From NCBI GenBank assembly GCA_023512835.1, contig CM042088.1:42610771-42674770 (forward strand): 64,000 nucleotides of DNA, read 5' to 3'. Position 1 is the stretch's first letter, and each line of letters begins with the position of its first letter. Below the pieces are notes generated by a model, which was given only the letters and a program-made list of their open reading frames with translations, had not been told where the DNA came from and searched no databases. Of this stretch, positions 46,645-60,700 are shown piece after piece. The translations under genes were made by a program, and so were the position numbers. This DNA is from Taxillus chinensis (Eukaryota; Streptophyta; Magnoliopsida; Santalales; Loranthaceae).

Positions 46645-48340
46645 GCCTTTGTGGCGTGGTTCTGAACTTTGGGCCGTCTCCTCTCTTCCTTTTAAAAGTA
46701 CTTTCCTGAATTAAAAATTAAATATAAATTCGACACCAAATATGCCCCTAATTTCTGCCCTGATGCGTGTAGGGGGCCGTATCTTCTAATTATAGAAGCA
46801 CTTTTATTTTAAAAAGAATTTTCCGTGTCTTTTAATTAACATTTCTTGTTGAATTAATTTATCTAGACTGTTAATTTGAAATTAAATTTATTTATTTTTT
46901 CTGATGACTTTATACAAGAATCCCGATTAAGAGTTAGTAGGTAAATGAGAGGGAGGAATACTCAGGAAATCTGTTATCCTTCCATTCATTGTTATTCGGG
47001 CCGGATCAGCCGGTTAGATTGGTGAATCGGTGATAATTGGACTGTTTTTTTAAAGTTCAACTGCTTTTATTGTTTTTTTAAAAAGTTATAAAATATTATT
47101 TAATTATTTTATAATATATTTTTAATTTAAAATTAATAATTAATATTAATATTTACGTACTTTTAAATTTTATTTAAAAATTTTTATTATGAATTTATGT
47201 TATTAAAATTTTAAATTTATTAAAAATTTATCTTAAAATACATATTAAAAATATATAATATTATATTATAAGCATAATTTTATTGTATTTATTTAAAATA
47301 TTTTTTTATTAATATATATATATATTTATATATTTATTAATTAAATGATTAGTTTGACAATTAATTTGATGGTTACTAATGATTTGTCCATACAGTGTTT
47401 TAGTTGATGTGCAATTCGGTTCTAATAACTATACTACCTCTAAATTGCTTTTGAAAAAGTATTCAAATTAAACATTCACATGAGGACCTACATGTCATTA
47501 GATTTTATATTTGAAAAAGCATTCAAATTAACTATTAGATTTTTTTTTGCTGAGTTCTGAAATCATTTTAAAAAGTTCTCTAGAGTCCAGGCATTAATTA
47601 TTCCTTTGTTCACTGTTTGATTAAATTTTTGTTTTTTTCAAAGCACCAGATGTAATTGAACATGAGGCATCAATATCAAGTAAGGTGGAAGCCATATTAA
47701 TACCAAACATTGCACAACACAAGGGCTTGTGCCATATCCATCCACTGGCCATGGTTGCTGTGAAGTCTCCTTCTCTCCCTGCCCAGGGTTTAAGCGTATG
47801 TCTTCAATCTCAACATTTTCGCCCTTTGTTTAAGAGAAGTCTCATGCCCAATCTAAAAGCTAATGTAGAATTTATCCTTCAAACAAGTTGGAAGAATTTG
47901 AGATGGATAACACGATTCTTTTTTTTTTTTTTACTTGAGTGGATAATTTTTTTTTAAAATAATTTTATTGAAAGTTGAAAAAAATGATAAAAATAATATT
48001 TTTTTAAAAATACTAATTTAATTCTATTTAATTGCCGGGTAATTGAGCCCCGAGGAAACAATATTAAAAAATATTTACTCCTAAGCTGAAATAGAGAATT
48101 AAATGGGAAACTCTCCAACGGAAACAGAGCAGCATTTATGCATTAATGTATTATTTTTTAAAAATAAAATAAATTTATATTATTTGTAAATATTTTAAAT
48201 TATTTGAATTTATAATTTTTTAAAATAATATCAACATTGCTCCCTCCGGAGAAAAAAGAAACCTTGCCTGATCTTTTTATTGTTTCTCGTTTGTACGTGA
48301 TGACTGATGATGAATTGATGCTGCTGCTGCTGCTGATACC
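46645..48340. other. Intergenic spacer
   Basis: AT-rich sequence between eIF6 and the VAR3-like gene. 46995-47060 has ccggttagattggtgaatcgg words of a dispersed repeat. 47640-47890 is less AT-rich with a short open frame lacking an ATG; I do not call a gene there. Confidence 0.5.
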
Positions 48341-48363
48341 ACGCGACGCGACGCGACGCGACA
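48321..48363 (+). repeat. (CTG)5 and (GCGAC)4 short repeats in VAR3-like leader
   Basis: Five CTG units are followed after a few bases by about four units of gcgac. They lie 130-170 bases upstream of the start codon. A three-codon upstream ORF (ATG AGG AGC TAA) begins at 48400. Confidence 0.85.
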
Positions 48364-48490
48364 CATCTTTGGTCTCTGGTGAACGACAAGAGCTTTGAAA
48401 TGAGGAGCTAAGGTGGGCTCTCTAGTCTCCAACCTCGCCACCCCCTTGCCTCTCACTCCCTTCTCAACTCAAAAGTTCAAAACCCTCGCC

Positions 48491-51400
48491 ATGGTTAAAA
48501 CCCCCTTCTCTCTCCTCCTCCTCCTCAGACGACCTTTCTTCCACAAACCCTACCCCCTCCGCTCTCATGCCTTCTCCTTCTCCTCCTCCTCCTCCTCCTC
48601 CGCCACCACCAGCCCCAATCCCAAACCCTCCTCCCTCTCCGCCCGGATGAGCTTCGTCTTCGATCAAGTCGACGCCATGGAAGCTGCCGCCAGAAGCCAA
48701 AACTCCTCCAAAGACGAGGCCCTCCAGCGAATCCGCTCCTGGCGCGAGTCCAAGAACGCCGGCAACAGCACCTTCCCTACTCCCGACCCGGCGCCGCCGG
48801 AATCAGAGATTTCCGGTCCCCCCGCAGCCGCCGCGGGTTCAGAAAATGCGTGTGGTCTGGATAAGATAAATGTGGAATTTGTGCACCCGTGGAAGGAATG
48901 GGTTGAGTTGATGGATAGGCTGGCGCAGCAGAACTACTTTGATCTCCGGAGGAAGGACGAGGAGGGAATGCTCCGGGATTTGGGGTTCCATATGTCAGAT
49001 GTCGCCGACGAAGGGTTTGATTTCACTAGGGACGTCAACACTGTTACGATGGCTTGTATCAACTTCGGCCGCGATCGGTTTGATATATTGAGGTCTGGGA
49101 TGATTCTCTTTGTTACGACATACGAAATGAAGCTTATAGTTTTAGTTTAGGAGCTATGAAATGTAACTCAAACAGGCAGAATGAGAAACCCGCATGTGGT
49201 TTTTATATATAAAAAATTAAAATAAGAAGTCCTGGACCCAACGGTTTGCTTATGTAGAATGTTGGTATCAAAAACAAGTTGTGGACCAATTAAATGGAAG
49301 ATTACTGGATTATAGAATGTGTTGCTTTTGTTTCCATATATTCATTTTCCTGACAGTTAAAGAGGGCGTGTAGATTCTAGTTTAAATTAATGGGTTGTCC
49401 AGAAGCAGTGTTATCAGTGTTATTTTACCTAACCTTTTTAGAGGGGAATGAATTGCAGGTCACTGTCTAGGCAGGATATCCAACACTTGGTTGGTCATGG
49501 ATGCCCTAATGCGGAATGGAGGGTGGTTCTCTCAGCCAAAGTGTTGAGGAAGCTCGTGCACATTGATGAAGGAGATGTAAGTTACTTTCCAAGTATGTTA
49601 TGTGTTTTATTCCATTGAAGAAACCTTGCTTAACCTTGACATTTTTAATCTATATCAAAGAGTCAAGATGTTGTGAATTGCACCTACTTCATTCCTTTTT
49701 CTATATAGTTTTCCTTTTTTTTTTTTCCCCCTGAACAGATACTAGTCTAGTCTGTTACTAATCTGAAAATATACACATATTTGACCTTTCTACTGGCATA
49801 AGATATTTAAGTTCTTGGGGTGAAGGGGTAATGCTTTGTAATTTGCTTCGGAGGAGGATCGTCAACATATATTTTGTTCGTTTCTCCTCATTATGACCAG
49901 TTTGTGGACTTTCTTTGAGTTAGTTAAGGCACGGTTTACACTTTCTGATGCTGGGTGGCATGAGATAATAGAAAAGTATTGTGGTCTCCAATTTATTTGA
50001 AGCAGAACGTGTGATTAATGTATGGTTCCCTTTATTGTGTTTTTATTTGTTTTTTCCCCCTCTCGTAAGGATGTTAATGATTGATATACTGCATCTAGTT
50101 CAATTTTCACTGCTTTGTCTTCCCTAATCTTTATAATGAAGGTGTTGACTTTTTCCCATTGTAGAGTTGAGAGTTCATTTGATTTCTTAGTTCTCATCAG
50201 GTCTTGCTTGCTGAATTATACATTTTGTGTAATTCTTCTCACTTCCTTTCACGCGTAACTTGTAATCAGTGCATTGACATTGATATTAGCATTTAATTGT
50301 TATGTGTGCCATCCAACTTTGATTTCCAAACGGAATGAACTGGGCATGTGGGTGTGTCCCAAAATTATATCATCTGCTAGATACCAGAAGCTTCTCTTTT
50401 CATGTTCTAGGATCTTTGTTTGAAATCATCACCATTCTTTTAACATAGAGTAAAATGTCAATTCTAGAAAGCTCTTCTAATGCAGACCCGTCATTACATT
50501 GCAGGTCTGTAGTTCCTGCACTTTGAGGAACTCCTGTGGAAAGGCTTATCTGTTAACAAACAAAGAGGATGAGGCACGGACTATTGATGTTATGCGTGTC
50601 CTATCAGCTTTTGGACTTGATCCAGTGAAAGAAACAGTAACTAATAAGTCTCTCCTGAAATCGAAATCCATAAAGACTGTAGTCCGTAAATTGCTCCATG
50701 AAATTGTCAAATTAAGTGCAATTCCAATTGATCCAAATCTATCCCCTCCAATAGTAAAAAAGCCTCCCCCCAAAGTGAAGCAGCCTCCTCCAAAGAAACG
50801 GGTTGGACGTAATGACATTGAGATGAAAAAAGGCGATTGGCTGTGTACGAAGTAGGTGCCATTTTTTAGAAACTTTAAGACTAGCTAATGCAAAGCTTTT
50901 TGTTGTTCCTGAGCTTTAATTGTTTGCATTTAAATATCCAAGCGAAAGCTGTTCTCTGACAGGGCCATCACCCAATGGGTGAATGAAACTTTCAAGGGAG
51001 CATCTGGCTAATGCAATATGGCATTCTATTCAATATAAAGAAGGAAATTAATCTAGTTTCCTTTGTAACAAATTTTGGTTGCAGTTTAGTTAGTGTTAAT
51101 AGAGTATGCTGTAATATATTCTTACAAAGTTTTATCCCTTTGATATAACCTTAGATTTTGAGCCATTGTTTATTATTACCTTACTGCACCCCTCTGATCT
51201 GATTGTAGATCTTGAGCTATTATTTGTAGCCATGCAAATTCAGAGATTATTATTGCCTTATACTGTCTAGCTCTCCGCAAGATTCCTAGAAAATAAAATA
51301 TTGAATAAAATATTTTAAAAATGTTGGTGCCATTGGTTGGGCTGACCATACCCTGCATGACCATAACATTCAACTAGGAAAGTCAGAATATTATGCGAGG

Positions 51401-53646
51401 GTTAATTTCCTCCTAGTAAATTTTCTTAAGAGATTATTTTTCTATTTAATCTGATTGTAGATCTTGAACTATTATTTGCAGCCAAACACATTCAGAGATT
51501 ATTATTGCCTTATACTGTCTAGCTGTCCACAAGATTTCCAGAAAATATAATATTGAATAAAGTATTTTAAAAATATTGGTCACATTGGTTGGGCTGACCA
51601 TAGCCTGCATGACCATAACATACATCTAGGAAAGTCAGAATATTTTGCTAGGGTTAATTAATCCTATTGTGTTCCCACCTAGTAAATATTCTTAAGAGAT
51701 TATTTTTCTATGTAATTATTTAAAAAGATGAATGCGTACTGCAGGTGTGGCTTCATGAACTTTGCAAAGAATACGGTTTGCTTGCAATGTGATGGTCAAA
51801 GGCCAAAGAGACAACTGCTTCCAGGCGAATGGGAATGTCCTAAGTAGGTTTCTTTCCATTATCATTATATTTGTTTCTCTCATTCTTTCATAACAAATAA
51901 ATAACTTTGGATTTAATTTTTTACCATTTTATTGTAATGCTTTTTTTTCTTGGTTGGGAAAAAAAATAATAAACTTTCAGTTTTCTGACAAATTAATTGA
52001 ACACGAAAATCATACCATTGCTGCCTTACCATTGATCATATTCTTAAAATGTCTAGAATTTGGTGAAATCACGCGTACTGATCACAACCTCAATGGTACA
52101 TCTTGGCTAACAAAGTTCTTATTAAGAGATCTAACATGCATTGATGTTTGACAGTACAGCAGGCTAATTGCTAAGATTTCCTGTGATTGTTGAAGATATT
52201 GTTAGCCATGTTATCAGAGAAATATTCTAAATTGAGGAGCTTGGTGATTTTTTAGCACTTGCAAAAATGTCATCTGTTGAAAGGTTTTCAATGACAAAAT
52301 AGGATGAAGGCCAGAACAAAGGTCCAAGTGAAAAGTATAGTGATTATCAAAATATAATATCAGATTATCTTAAAGGTGGCTGCAATGTTTTTAAAGATAA
52401 GACATATTTTAATCGTGGATAGCTTCGTATGTGATGATGTGATTCTTTCAATGAAATGTGGTTATTCATCTATTTTTATTGTTATCATTATCTTTACTCT
52501 GGATGTTAGAGTAAGTGTAATCTTTACTCGCGTGAGAAAATTGCATTTAACCTTGGCAATGGAGATTAAATTCTTCCATGTTTTGCTCATTGTTTCCCCT
52601 TGTTGCGCAGTTGTAATTTCTTAAATTACAGAAGAAATATGGTATGCTTCCATTGTGAATGCAAGCGCCCATCAGATGGATATATGGAGAATGACAAGCT
52701 GGAGAGGCAGTACACTCCTAATTCAGAGAGGCAGCACACTCCTAATTCAGAGAGGCGACCCAGCAGACCAGAGGTTTCTAATGCCTGGAATTTTAATTTT
52801 GATGATGATGAGTCGGATGGAGCTGATGTCGCTGCTTTTGAGTATGCGGATTCCCCAAGATTGGATCAAGAAATGAATGGTCGAGCTGAAGGACTACCTT
52901 TTAGAGAACCTAAAGCTGACCACAGGGACAGGGGCAGGGGAAGCATCATGGTTCCACGTCACCAGGAAGGAAGACTTCCCAGTACTGGTCCCGAGAGATC
53001 TGAAGTAGGATTTAATGATTTTGATGATGAGGATGATGATGATGTTGACAGTTATGAATTAGATTGTCAAAACTCGAGCCCGGGTCCTAATCGCTTTCCA
53101 GAAGTCAAAAATAATTCTGTATCCAAAAAATTTGAAAACTCTGATGATGACTTGCCTGTTTTCCATAGAAGTGGTTCCTCATCCATGCGGGAAGGACAAG
53201 CTGTCTCTGGATTTAATGATGATATTGATTTTGATTCAGATGAGGACCTTCCCGTTCATTCCAACCACCGGAGTTATAGTCATGTTGCTGATTCCGATTC
53301 CAGGGCAAAAAATATAGCTGGTAAAACTGGTGGCAGGGGAAAATCTTTTGATGATAATTTTGATAGATCACGAAGGCATAATCGTGAGAGAGTATTTCCA
53401 GGCGCCAGGTATGGTAGGCGAGACAGAAGCAAGGGTAGTGGGCATGGAGGAAATGACTACGGTGATCAAAGGTTTGACAACTATACGGGGGGAAGGGATT
53501 ATGGTTCTGATGATAGACGCCGGAGGCGTGTAATTGAAAGAGGTGAGGGTAGAGGAGGATATGGGGATGATGGTAACGGGGGGCAAAGGCTTGAGGAGAG
53601 GGATGATGGTAATGTCAGACGGCGGACGCGCATCATCGAAAGATAG
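48491..53646 (+). CDS. VAR3: Plastid RanBP2-type zinc-finger protein, VAR3/OZ1-like
   Basis: Five exons: 48491-49092, 49459-49576, 50505-50851, 51745-51843, 52611-53646; 734 codons including stop, 733 aa (Arabidopsis VAR3 about 758). The ATG at 48491 lies in a strong context (gccATGG) and opens a transit peptide with a poly-Ser run encoded by a CCT-type microsatellite. A conserved helical region follows (MSFVFDQVDAME, then EFVHPWKEWVELMDRL). The RanBP2 zinc fingers come next: GDWLCTKCGFMNFAKNTVCLQC and GEWECPNCNFLNYRRNMVCFHC, W-x-C-x2-C-x10-C-x2-C, each split by an intron after the second residue of the first Cys pair region. The last 320 residues are acidic then Gly/Arg-rich and probably disordered. 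In Arabidopsis VAR3/OZ1 is needed for chloroplast development and plastid RNA editing; that role here is by homology. Confidence 0.9.
51199..51718. repeat. Tandem duplication of about 252 bp in VAR3-like intron 3
   Basis: Copy one (51199-51450) and copy two (51451-51718) both start ctgattgtagatcttga and share ccttatactgtctagct, ggttgggctgaccata and aagagattatttttctat. They differ by about one base in ten, and copy two has an extra attaatcctattgtgttccc-like stretch. No coding potential; the acceptor of exon 4 lies just downstream. Confidence 0.93.
51844..52610. other. Fourth intron of the VAR3-like gene
   Basis: GTAGGT donor and ttgcgCAG acceptor. Sequence at 52150-52380 has a more even composition and could be a transposon scrap, but no domain was secured. 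Confidence 0.5.
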
Positions 53647-56600
53647 ATAGATAGTGTTATGGCCTGTGCCAATGCTCATGATTCAAGTATTTGACTTTAT
53701 TTTTAATCTACGTGATCAAATCCAGCAGAGCTCCGGGGTTGAGCTTGTTGTTTTTGGGCTTGCCCTTACGAACACTAACATCATAGTGAATGTGCACCTG
53801 GAACGGCTGCCATCATGCAAGCTTGCTGGATCAAAAATTCGTATTTTGCCTTAGTCTCTTTTAAGTTTTTGATTTCCGGTCGGTGGTTGAGTTTTGGAGA
53901 GGTAGGGAGCCATGTAAACCAGCAGTCTTTACTTCACGCCATTCTGATTTTGGTTTTTACTTAACGGCTGCCTGTGTTTTTTAACTAGCGGAAACGCGAG
54001 CTACCGTGATTCTTTGCAGTTGTGATAAATTCTACGTTGGTTTTTTTGACGGAGTTAGATTTCAAATAGATTAATCAATATCTAAGAAATCATTAAAGTG
54101 GTTATATTAGTTTGAAATTATGTTTATACGTATTTTTTTAACGAAGTTAAATTTTCGTGTAAGTCGTGTAATTAAATTATAATAATGTAAATCATTATAG
54201 GTTCATCAACGCCAATCACAAATTAAATCAAACTTAACTTTTTCCCTCGCTACTAATTGAATTTGTTGGTAGTTAACCATGTACTAGTTCTTTTATCTTC
54301 ATAAAGTAATTTGCAAAAATATCTATTACAATATTAATTATTGTCAATAATATTATAGCATTGGTTTTAACTATCAAAACCAATTTTAAAAATAATTTTT
54401 CTGCCTTCTGACAACATTTTATGTTCATAATATTATATAACATTTTAAAAAATAATTTGGGTTGCCACAAAATTTAAAACTTTTTTTAATAGTATTGTCT
54501 TATTCTCTTATCCTTGGCATCAAAAAAATAATTTAAGGGTCAAATAGCACAAATATAATTTAAGAATAATAAAACATTATCTTTTATATAATGATGATAA
54601 TAACAACAACAACAACAACAACAACTTAGCTAAATTGATTAGTAAACTAAATTACTAATTAACTTATTTAGTAGTAATTTATTAATTAATAATTAGTAAA
54701 TTTAACTGAAAATAATAAGAAAACAAATTTAAAATCATCCCTAAACAAATTAAAGATGTGATTGATCACTCAGTAAATTTAGAGATCCAAAAAATATGAT
54801 ATGAGAGTTATTTAGGTGTGAGGAAGATGTGACAATTTCACAATTCCTAAATATTTATATCTAGTCTTAACATATGAAAGTTTTTAGTTGTTTCAAATTT
54901 TATAATATTTTGATCCTTTTAAAGGAAGATTTTTATTGAGAATAAAAAGGGAAATATTAAACTAAAAGTCTCATGGCAAAGATTTTAGAAGAAAAAACAA
55001 ACTTAGATGTGCGGAAAAATGAATAAAACCAATGACACAATCAATTTTGGCTTAAGTGATTAAGGTATAAACATGGAATGCTAAACCCGTGATAGAGAGG
55101 AGGTGTGGGTGTGGCCATTGAGGAAGGAAGGTGTAGGGCATGTGAGGCAATGAATGGATTATAGGGGAAGTGGTTGATTCAGTCAAGGTAAGGGTTTGAT
55201 GAAGTTGGTGGATGATAAATGATTAAGGTTGCATGGTGTAGAAGGTTTTTTGTAATACTTGCGGGTTGGTGTAAGAAGATTTGGAAATTGTTGAACTTGG
55301 AGAGGATAGGAATTGGATAAGTGCTCTCTCTCCCTCTGGAAGCGATGCAACCCACTAAAAACAAAATTATACAATATCAGACGACAGGTGGCTCATGGCC
55401 CCTGCCTTCAATTTTTTTTCTTGTATCTTACTTACGTGGCCGAAGATGCTATGGCCACAGTCGCATTCCTTTTTATATGTTTTTTTATTGTTTTATCACA
55501 ACGCAAGGTATTTAAGGAAAGTGCTTTCCGAGGATGACTTGGAAACGTTGTTTTTCCATTAAATAAAAATTTCTTTTCTTCATTAAGTATGTCTAGAGGT
55601 CTTAGGAAGGCAAAAACATCAATGTTTCAGTTATCATGAATTGTTTAGAGTATTCTTTAATTTTGGACAATCCATGAGTTCCTATTTCACTCAAATTTTG
55701 ATTTCCTCTTCAAACTATGTTTATTTCTAGGATTAGCTCAAATAAAACTCCCCATGCTAGTTTACTCCAAGGACATTGCTCTACGATGTCACTTTTAAAA
55801 GTTATAGTTTTGTCTTTAATGTGGACTAATTTAACTCTATTTTTATACTTAGAGATTTTTGAAAATAGTTCCAAGTTTCTTTTAGTTTGTAAAGTTCCAA
55901 AACATCCTTTTTAAGTTCTAATACCTTTTACATTCTAACAATATATAAGTTTGTAATAATGACCATATAAGTATCTCTACGTCGGTAAGGTTACTGTTAT
56001 GTTCACAAATTTTAGAATTGACATTGCATAAATGATTTCTCATGCTTACACATGAAGGATAAAGAAACTAATGATTAGCATTAATGTTATTTATACAAGT
56101 GTTATCTTATCATGTCAAGTCTTATTATATATAGGTAGGTTATGTAGGTAATGACAACTTTTATACTATTGAATTAAATATAATTTTTTTATATATATAA
56201 TACTAATCAAATGCCAAAAAAAATGTTCTTATATAAATTATCTACATAACTTACTTGTAAGTAAAATTTCTCTATCATGTCACATTTACAATCCTACAAA
56301 AGGTATATGTACAATACAATCCCTAAGACACGAAATATAACATATATAACAATTAATACAAAGTATGGTACAATATATGGTCCAAGAAAAGCCTAAAATA
56401 GTACAAAGTTAAATTGTAGCCACAACTAATAGTGATGAAATGCGTAAGGTTTATCATAGGAGACAAGGTTTGAAATAGTTCAATAGTTCATCATAGGTAG
56501 TTGGCTCAATGAATCCTCCTTAGACTCCAAACTCAACAACCATCTAGAGCTAGCTAGTAACGACACAATTTGTCCAAGAGTACTTGACAACTCATTAGGA

Positions 56601-57704
56601 AAACCCCTAACCAAAATCCCTTTGCACTCGTTCAATTTGAAGTTTATATAGAATGTGTATGTATATGTCAATGTCATGCATTATAACTACCCATAACCTA
56701 TCAAGTTAATTTCAACAAGTCAATGAAAAGTGTAAGATTGTGCTAAAAAAATAATAACTAGACAAAAAAGATTTAACGTGTTCTTAATGACTTAGTATTT
56801 TCATTCATTGTTATTTTTGAGAGCCATTAGATTTTTTTTAATTCAAACTCAATTTTATCTTTCTTATCATTTGTCATTTCTAAGCAGAAGTTTTTTCTTG
56901 ATTCTATTCCAATAGACGGAGATTAGGTTTCCCATGAACCAAAGTAATAATCTATTTGTTGAAATTGGGAAAACAAAAGGAAGAAAGAAAGGAATGTATT
57001 AAATAGATAATTAATTAACAGATAAATTATATAAATATAAAAAATAGACGTAAAAATCAAAAACAAAACCAAGAAAAATGTTTGGGCTACTAAAAGTCAA
57101 GTATAAACATTTAAGCCGTGCTTGAGGCATGCATCCAGAACTTGAAGCATGTGATGCAGTCCTATTACTTGACTGCAAAATGCAATACTTTTATATTGTC
57201 AAATGAACTAAAATTACAATTGGGAAAAAAACCAACAAAACAAAACATGTGCCTACAAATTAATATGACCAAAAAAAAAAAAGAAAACCCTCCCACGGAT
57301 ATTTTAGATCTGAATGAAGCAGAAAAGCAAAGGAAGCCAGCCGTAATCGTGAGTTTAGTTTACCGCGCATAACGCTACAACGAAAATTATAAAAAGGGCA
57401 TCAGCAACTTACAATTATAACAAAAGCTATAACTAGGACCAGGCCACACCAACCGAGAGGGCGTTGACAGTTCAATTTACAGATTTTTCGTATTCCCTTC
57501 TAAACTTATAACTTGTACTCAGGCCAATGCAGGAAATGAGATGAGAGACCCAAGGCAGTCCAATGTAACAGTAAACAAACAAAGGCGAACAGGCAGTCTG
57601 CTCCCTGTCAAGGCAGAAAGAAAGGAGGCATATATCTAGACCCAAAAGGTTCTCCAAAGCCCCATCGGGTCAATGCCAATCTCTTCATCTTGTAGTGGTG
57701 ATCG
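53647..57704. other. Intergenic spacer between convergent VAR3-like and SNF4 genes
   Basis: The first few hundred bases are the VAR3-like 3' UTR and the last few hundred the SNF4 3' UTR. Between them I see AT-rich sequence with an (AAC)n microsatellite at 54602-54625 and no recognisable gene or element. 55020-55380 is richer in G on the plus strand, possibly an old repeat. Confidence 0.55.
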
Positions 57705-60700
57705 CTAACCAAGCAAAAACCTGAATACATCACTCAATGATATAATGCCTTCTACACGCTTGCTGCCAGCCTCGACCACCATGAGTCTCCTAATGCCTGG
57801 AAATACACAATCAAGCCTCTTGCTGGTTAAAGACTCCCGTGACAGGGCACTAAGAATGTAAGAAGCATATTATACCAGGAATTGCCAATCGCTCCATTAC
57901 TTTGTGCAGAGGATCAGATCGCAAACACATCTGACATCTCTGTCCATTCAAAAGGCCATAAGGAGAATTCGCATCTTGTCCAAGTTGCAATGCCTGTATA
58001 CAAAATACGAGCAAGGGAGGAACTTAAAAAATTCACAAATACCATGAAGAGGAACAAAATGTCAAAATGAAACGTCTCATATTCAAACACTAGTGTAAAT
58101 CCAGCAATCAAAATAACCAAAAATCAATTTTATAATTAGTTTCCCCAAGCATAATAATGCATACACTGTTCTCTGTACCATAGAAAAAATAAATCAAAGT
58201 TATTTAATAGTCACCTGATGAATATTCATCTCATCAAGAGGAATCCATGCATATGCTCTGTCCTTAGCCAAGGCAGTGATATCACTATCAAATGAGATTT
58301 CAGGGAATATCACAATTTTGGATTGTGAATGGAATGATTAAGAAAAGTCTGAACAGACAAGAATTCATAACATTAATCAAAATAATTGATTGGATGGTTT
58401 AAAAATGGAATCACCTCCGAGAATAAATATCAAGCAGCGAATCATTATCATCAACTATGGGAACTGAACTAACTTCAGCTGCAAAACAGTTATTGAAAAT
58501 TAACATAAAATGAGCAGTTCACAGAAAAAAATGACAACAAATATTACACTTACTAATATCAAGTGAGGGCCACTGTTATGTTTAACTCACAGATAACAGT
58601 GAGTCCCCCCTACAGGAGCAAAGATGAGAAGCAGAAAAGGAGAAATGAGAAATCATACAAACTGAGGTATTGATATTGTACTAGAGGCCAAGCGGGCTCA
58701 TCTGTTTACCTCTCTCAGGAAAAACTAAAGAAAAAGGTAGTCAGTAGATGTAGCGCAAAGATTCCAAATATTAATTTCAGTGAGCTTGATAACACATAAT
58801 ACAACCAATTAAAACCCATAAATGACCTCCAAATATTTAGGGGTATAAAATGGACTACTAATCTGCGGACCAGCCCATTGTCCGTTTGGATTGAAGTGGA
58901 TTAGACCAGAAAAAATTTCAATCCATTTCAATCATGATCCAAATCCATGCAAATGCAGACCGATCCAAAGACTTTTTAAAAAAAAAACTATTACCTATCC
59001 TACCTAATATATTAGTACTTATAAATCAATTACTTTTAAAATTAAAATTTAAAAATATAATTTAAAAATTAAAATTTTAAAAAATATTTAACAAAATTAA
59101 TTTTATAATAATTTTTAAAATAAATAAATATAAACCTGTCCGTTGCCGACGCCGACCAATAAATTTTCGGTCCATTAAAAGTGCGACCTAAATGGATCAT
59201 CTCATTTAGGCTTGCTCCATCACGAACTGGACTGAATCATTTTACACCCCTACAAACATCTAATAGCCTATTCTTACCTTCTTCCACTAAGCAATCAATC
59301 TCATGTCAAGACTTCCTAATTGCTACACATTTTATACACCCAGTAAACAACAGTATGAAGCTGTATGTACAGCATATACATCGTATAGTGCAAGGAAAAT
59401 TTTCAGTAAGGTTCCAAATTAGCAAAAACTAAATGCATGTACGTAGTGTCTTCATCAGTATCACTCTGATAACTGATATAATAACCACATACAAAACCAT
59501 GTGGTCAGCAAAGCCAAAAGTTACCTTGGACAAGCAATGATAAAGCAGCACTGAGAGAGGCATTTGGTCTCAACATTGCAAATGGCCGTCCAGTTGATTC
59601 CCCAATCTTTGGAACCCACGTACCCAAAGGAATAGAACAGATTGGTTGTTGAAGAATTGGCAATGAAGCGGGGGAATGCCTGAAATGCCTGCAAATACCT
59701 GAATAATGTGACCATATGTGGATTAGTAACAGAACACAAATTTAACCACAGAAGCAAAACTAATCTTACACTTTAGTATTTCAGAAAGGGAAGCAAGATG
59801 TAAAAGCTGCGGAAAGGAACCATCCATTGAAGGGGAATGAATAATGGGGACTGTCGAAATCTTGTTATGCAAAATTTTCAAAGCAATATCTTTTAACGAT
59901 TCGTAAGGGCCAGCCTGCATGTTAGAGACAATATAAATATTAAGAGAAGAAATTGGAGGTTAGCATAAAAAAATGGCAACTTAACAAAATCCCACGTTTC
60001 ATCCAAATCAGCAACTTGCACTTTCAAACGTGCTTCTGAAATTTCACATTACATTTGATCCATTATCATAATAAAGCCATGAGCTTGCTGGTAATGAGTA
60101 CTTAAGTCATTCTTTGTATGAAGGTCAAATTCTTTAGGTTGAACATGCCAGGTTTATATGAGGTAAATGAACCATGATTCAAAGTCGCGAACGCTGCCAA
60201 TTCAATGCATCTTAGGCAAGATGCAAGATGCAATTTTAGGCATGAAACATTGTTCAGGTTTTTTCTTCAAAAAAAATCATTAAAATTTCTTTAAAAAAAA
60301 ACAAAGCAAAACAAAACAAAACACAGGCAATCAAATTGAAACTATTAAAAAAAATTAAATAAATAATTTAGAATGTATGATATGACACACATTTAAAAAA
60401 AAATAAAAACAAAAGGTACTAACGCACTGTTATAGTATTAAAATAAATATATTATTAGCTTTTATATGATTTATAATTTATCACATCAAATTTTCATTCA
60501 AGTTCAAAAGTTTTAATAACATAAAAGCTAAAAAAAATTTAAAAAAACATAAAGAGAATCACGAAATTAATTTTTCATCTCAATTTTCATCTTTGCCTTG
60601 CTATTTTAATTTTATTTTAAAGAAAACAAACTAAACATATTTTGAATCCATTTTGACATTTAGAAAAGAAAAGAAAAATACAAGAAAAGAAAATTCAGAT

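Noticed and set aside
47685..47957. 90-codon open frame between eIF6 and the VAR3-like gene
   Set aside because: Begins at GTG, ends in a poly-Phe run from a T tract, and shows no domain.
48413..48490. Extension of the VAR3-like protein upstream of 48491
   Set aside because: The frame is open but begins at GTG after an in-frame stop; the first ATG in frame is at 48491 with a strong context.
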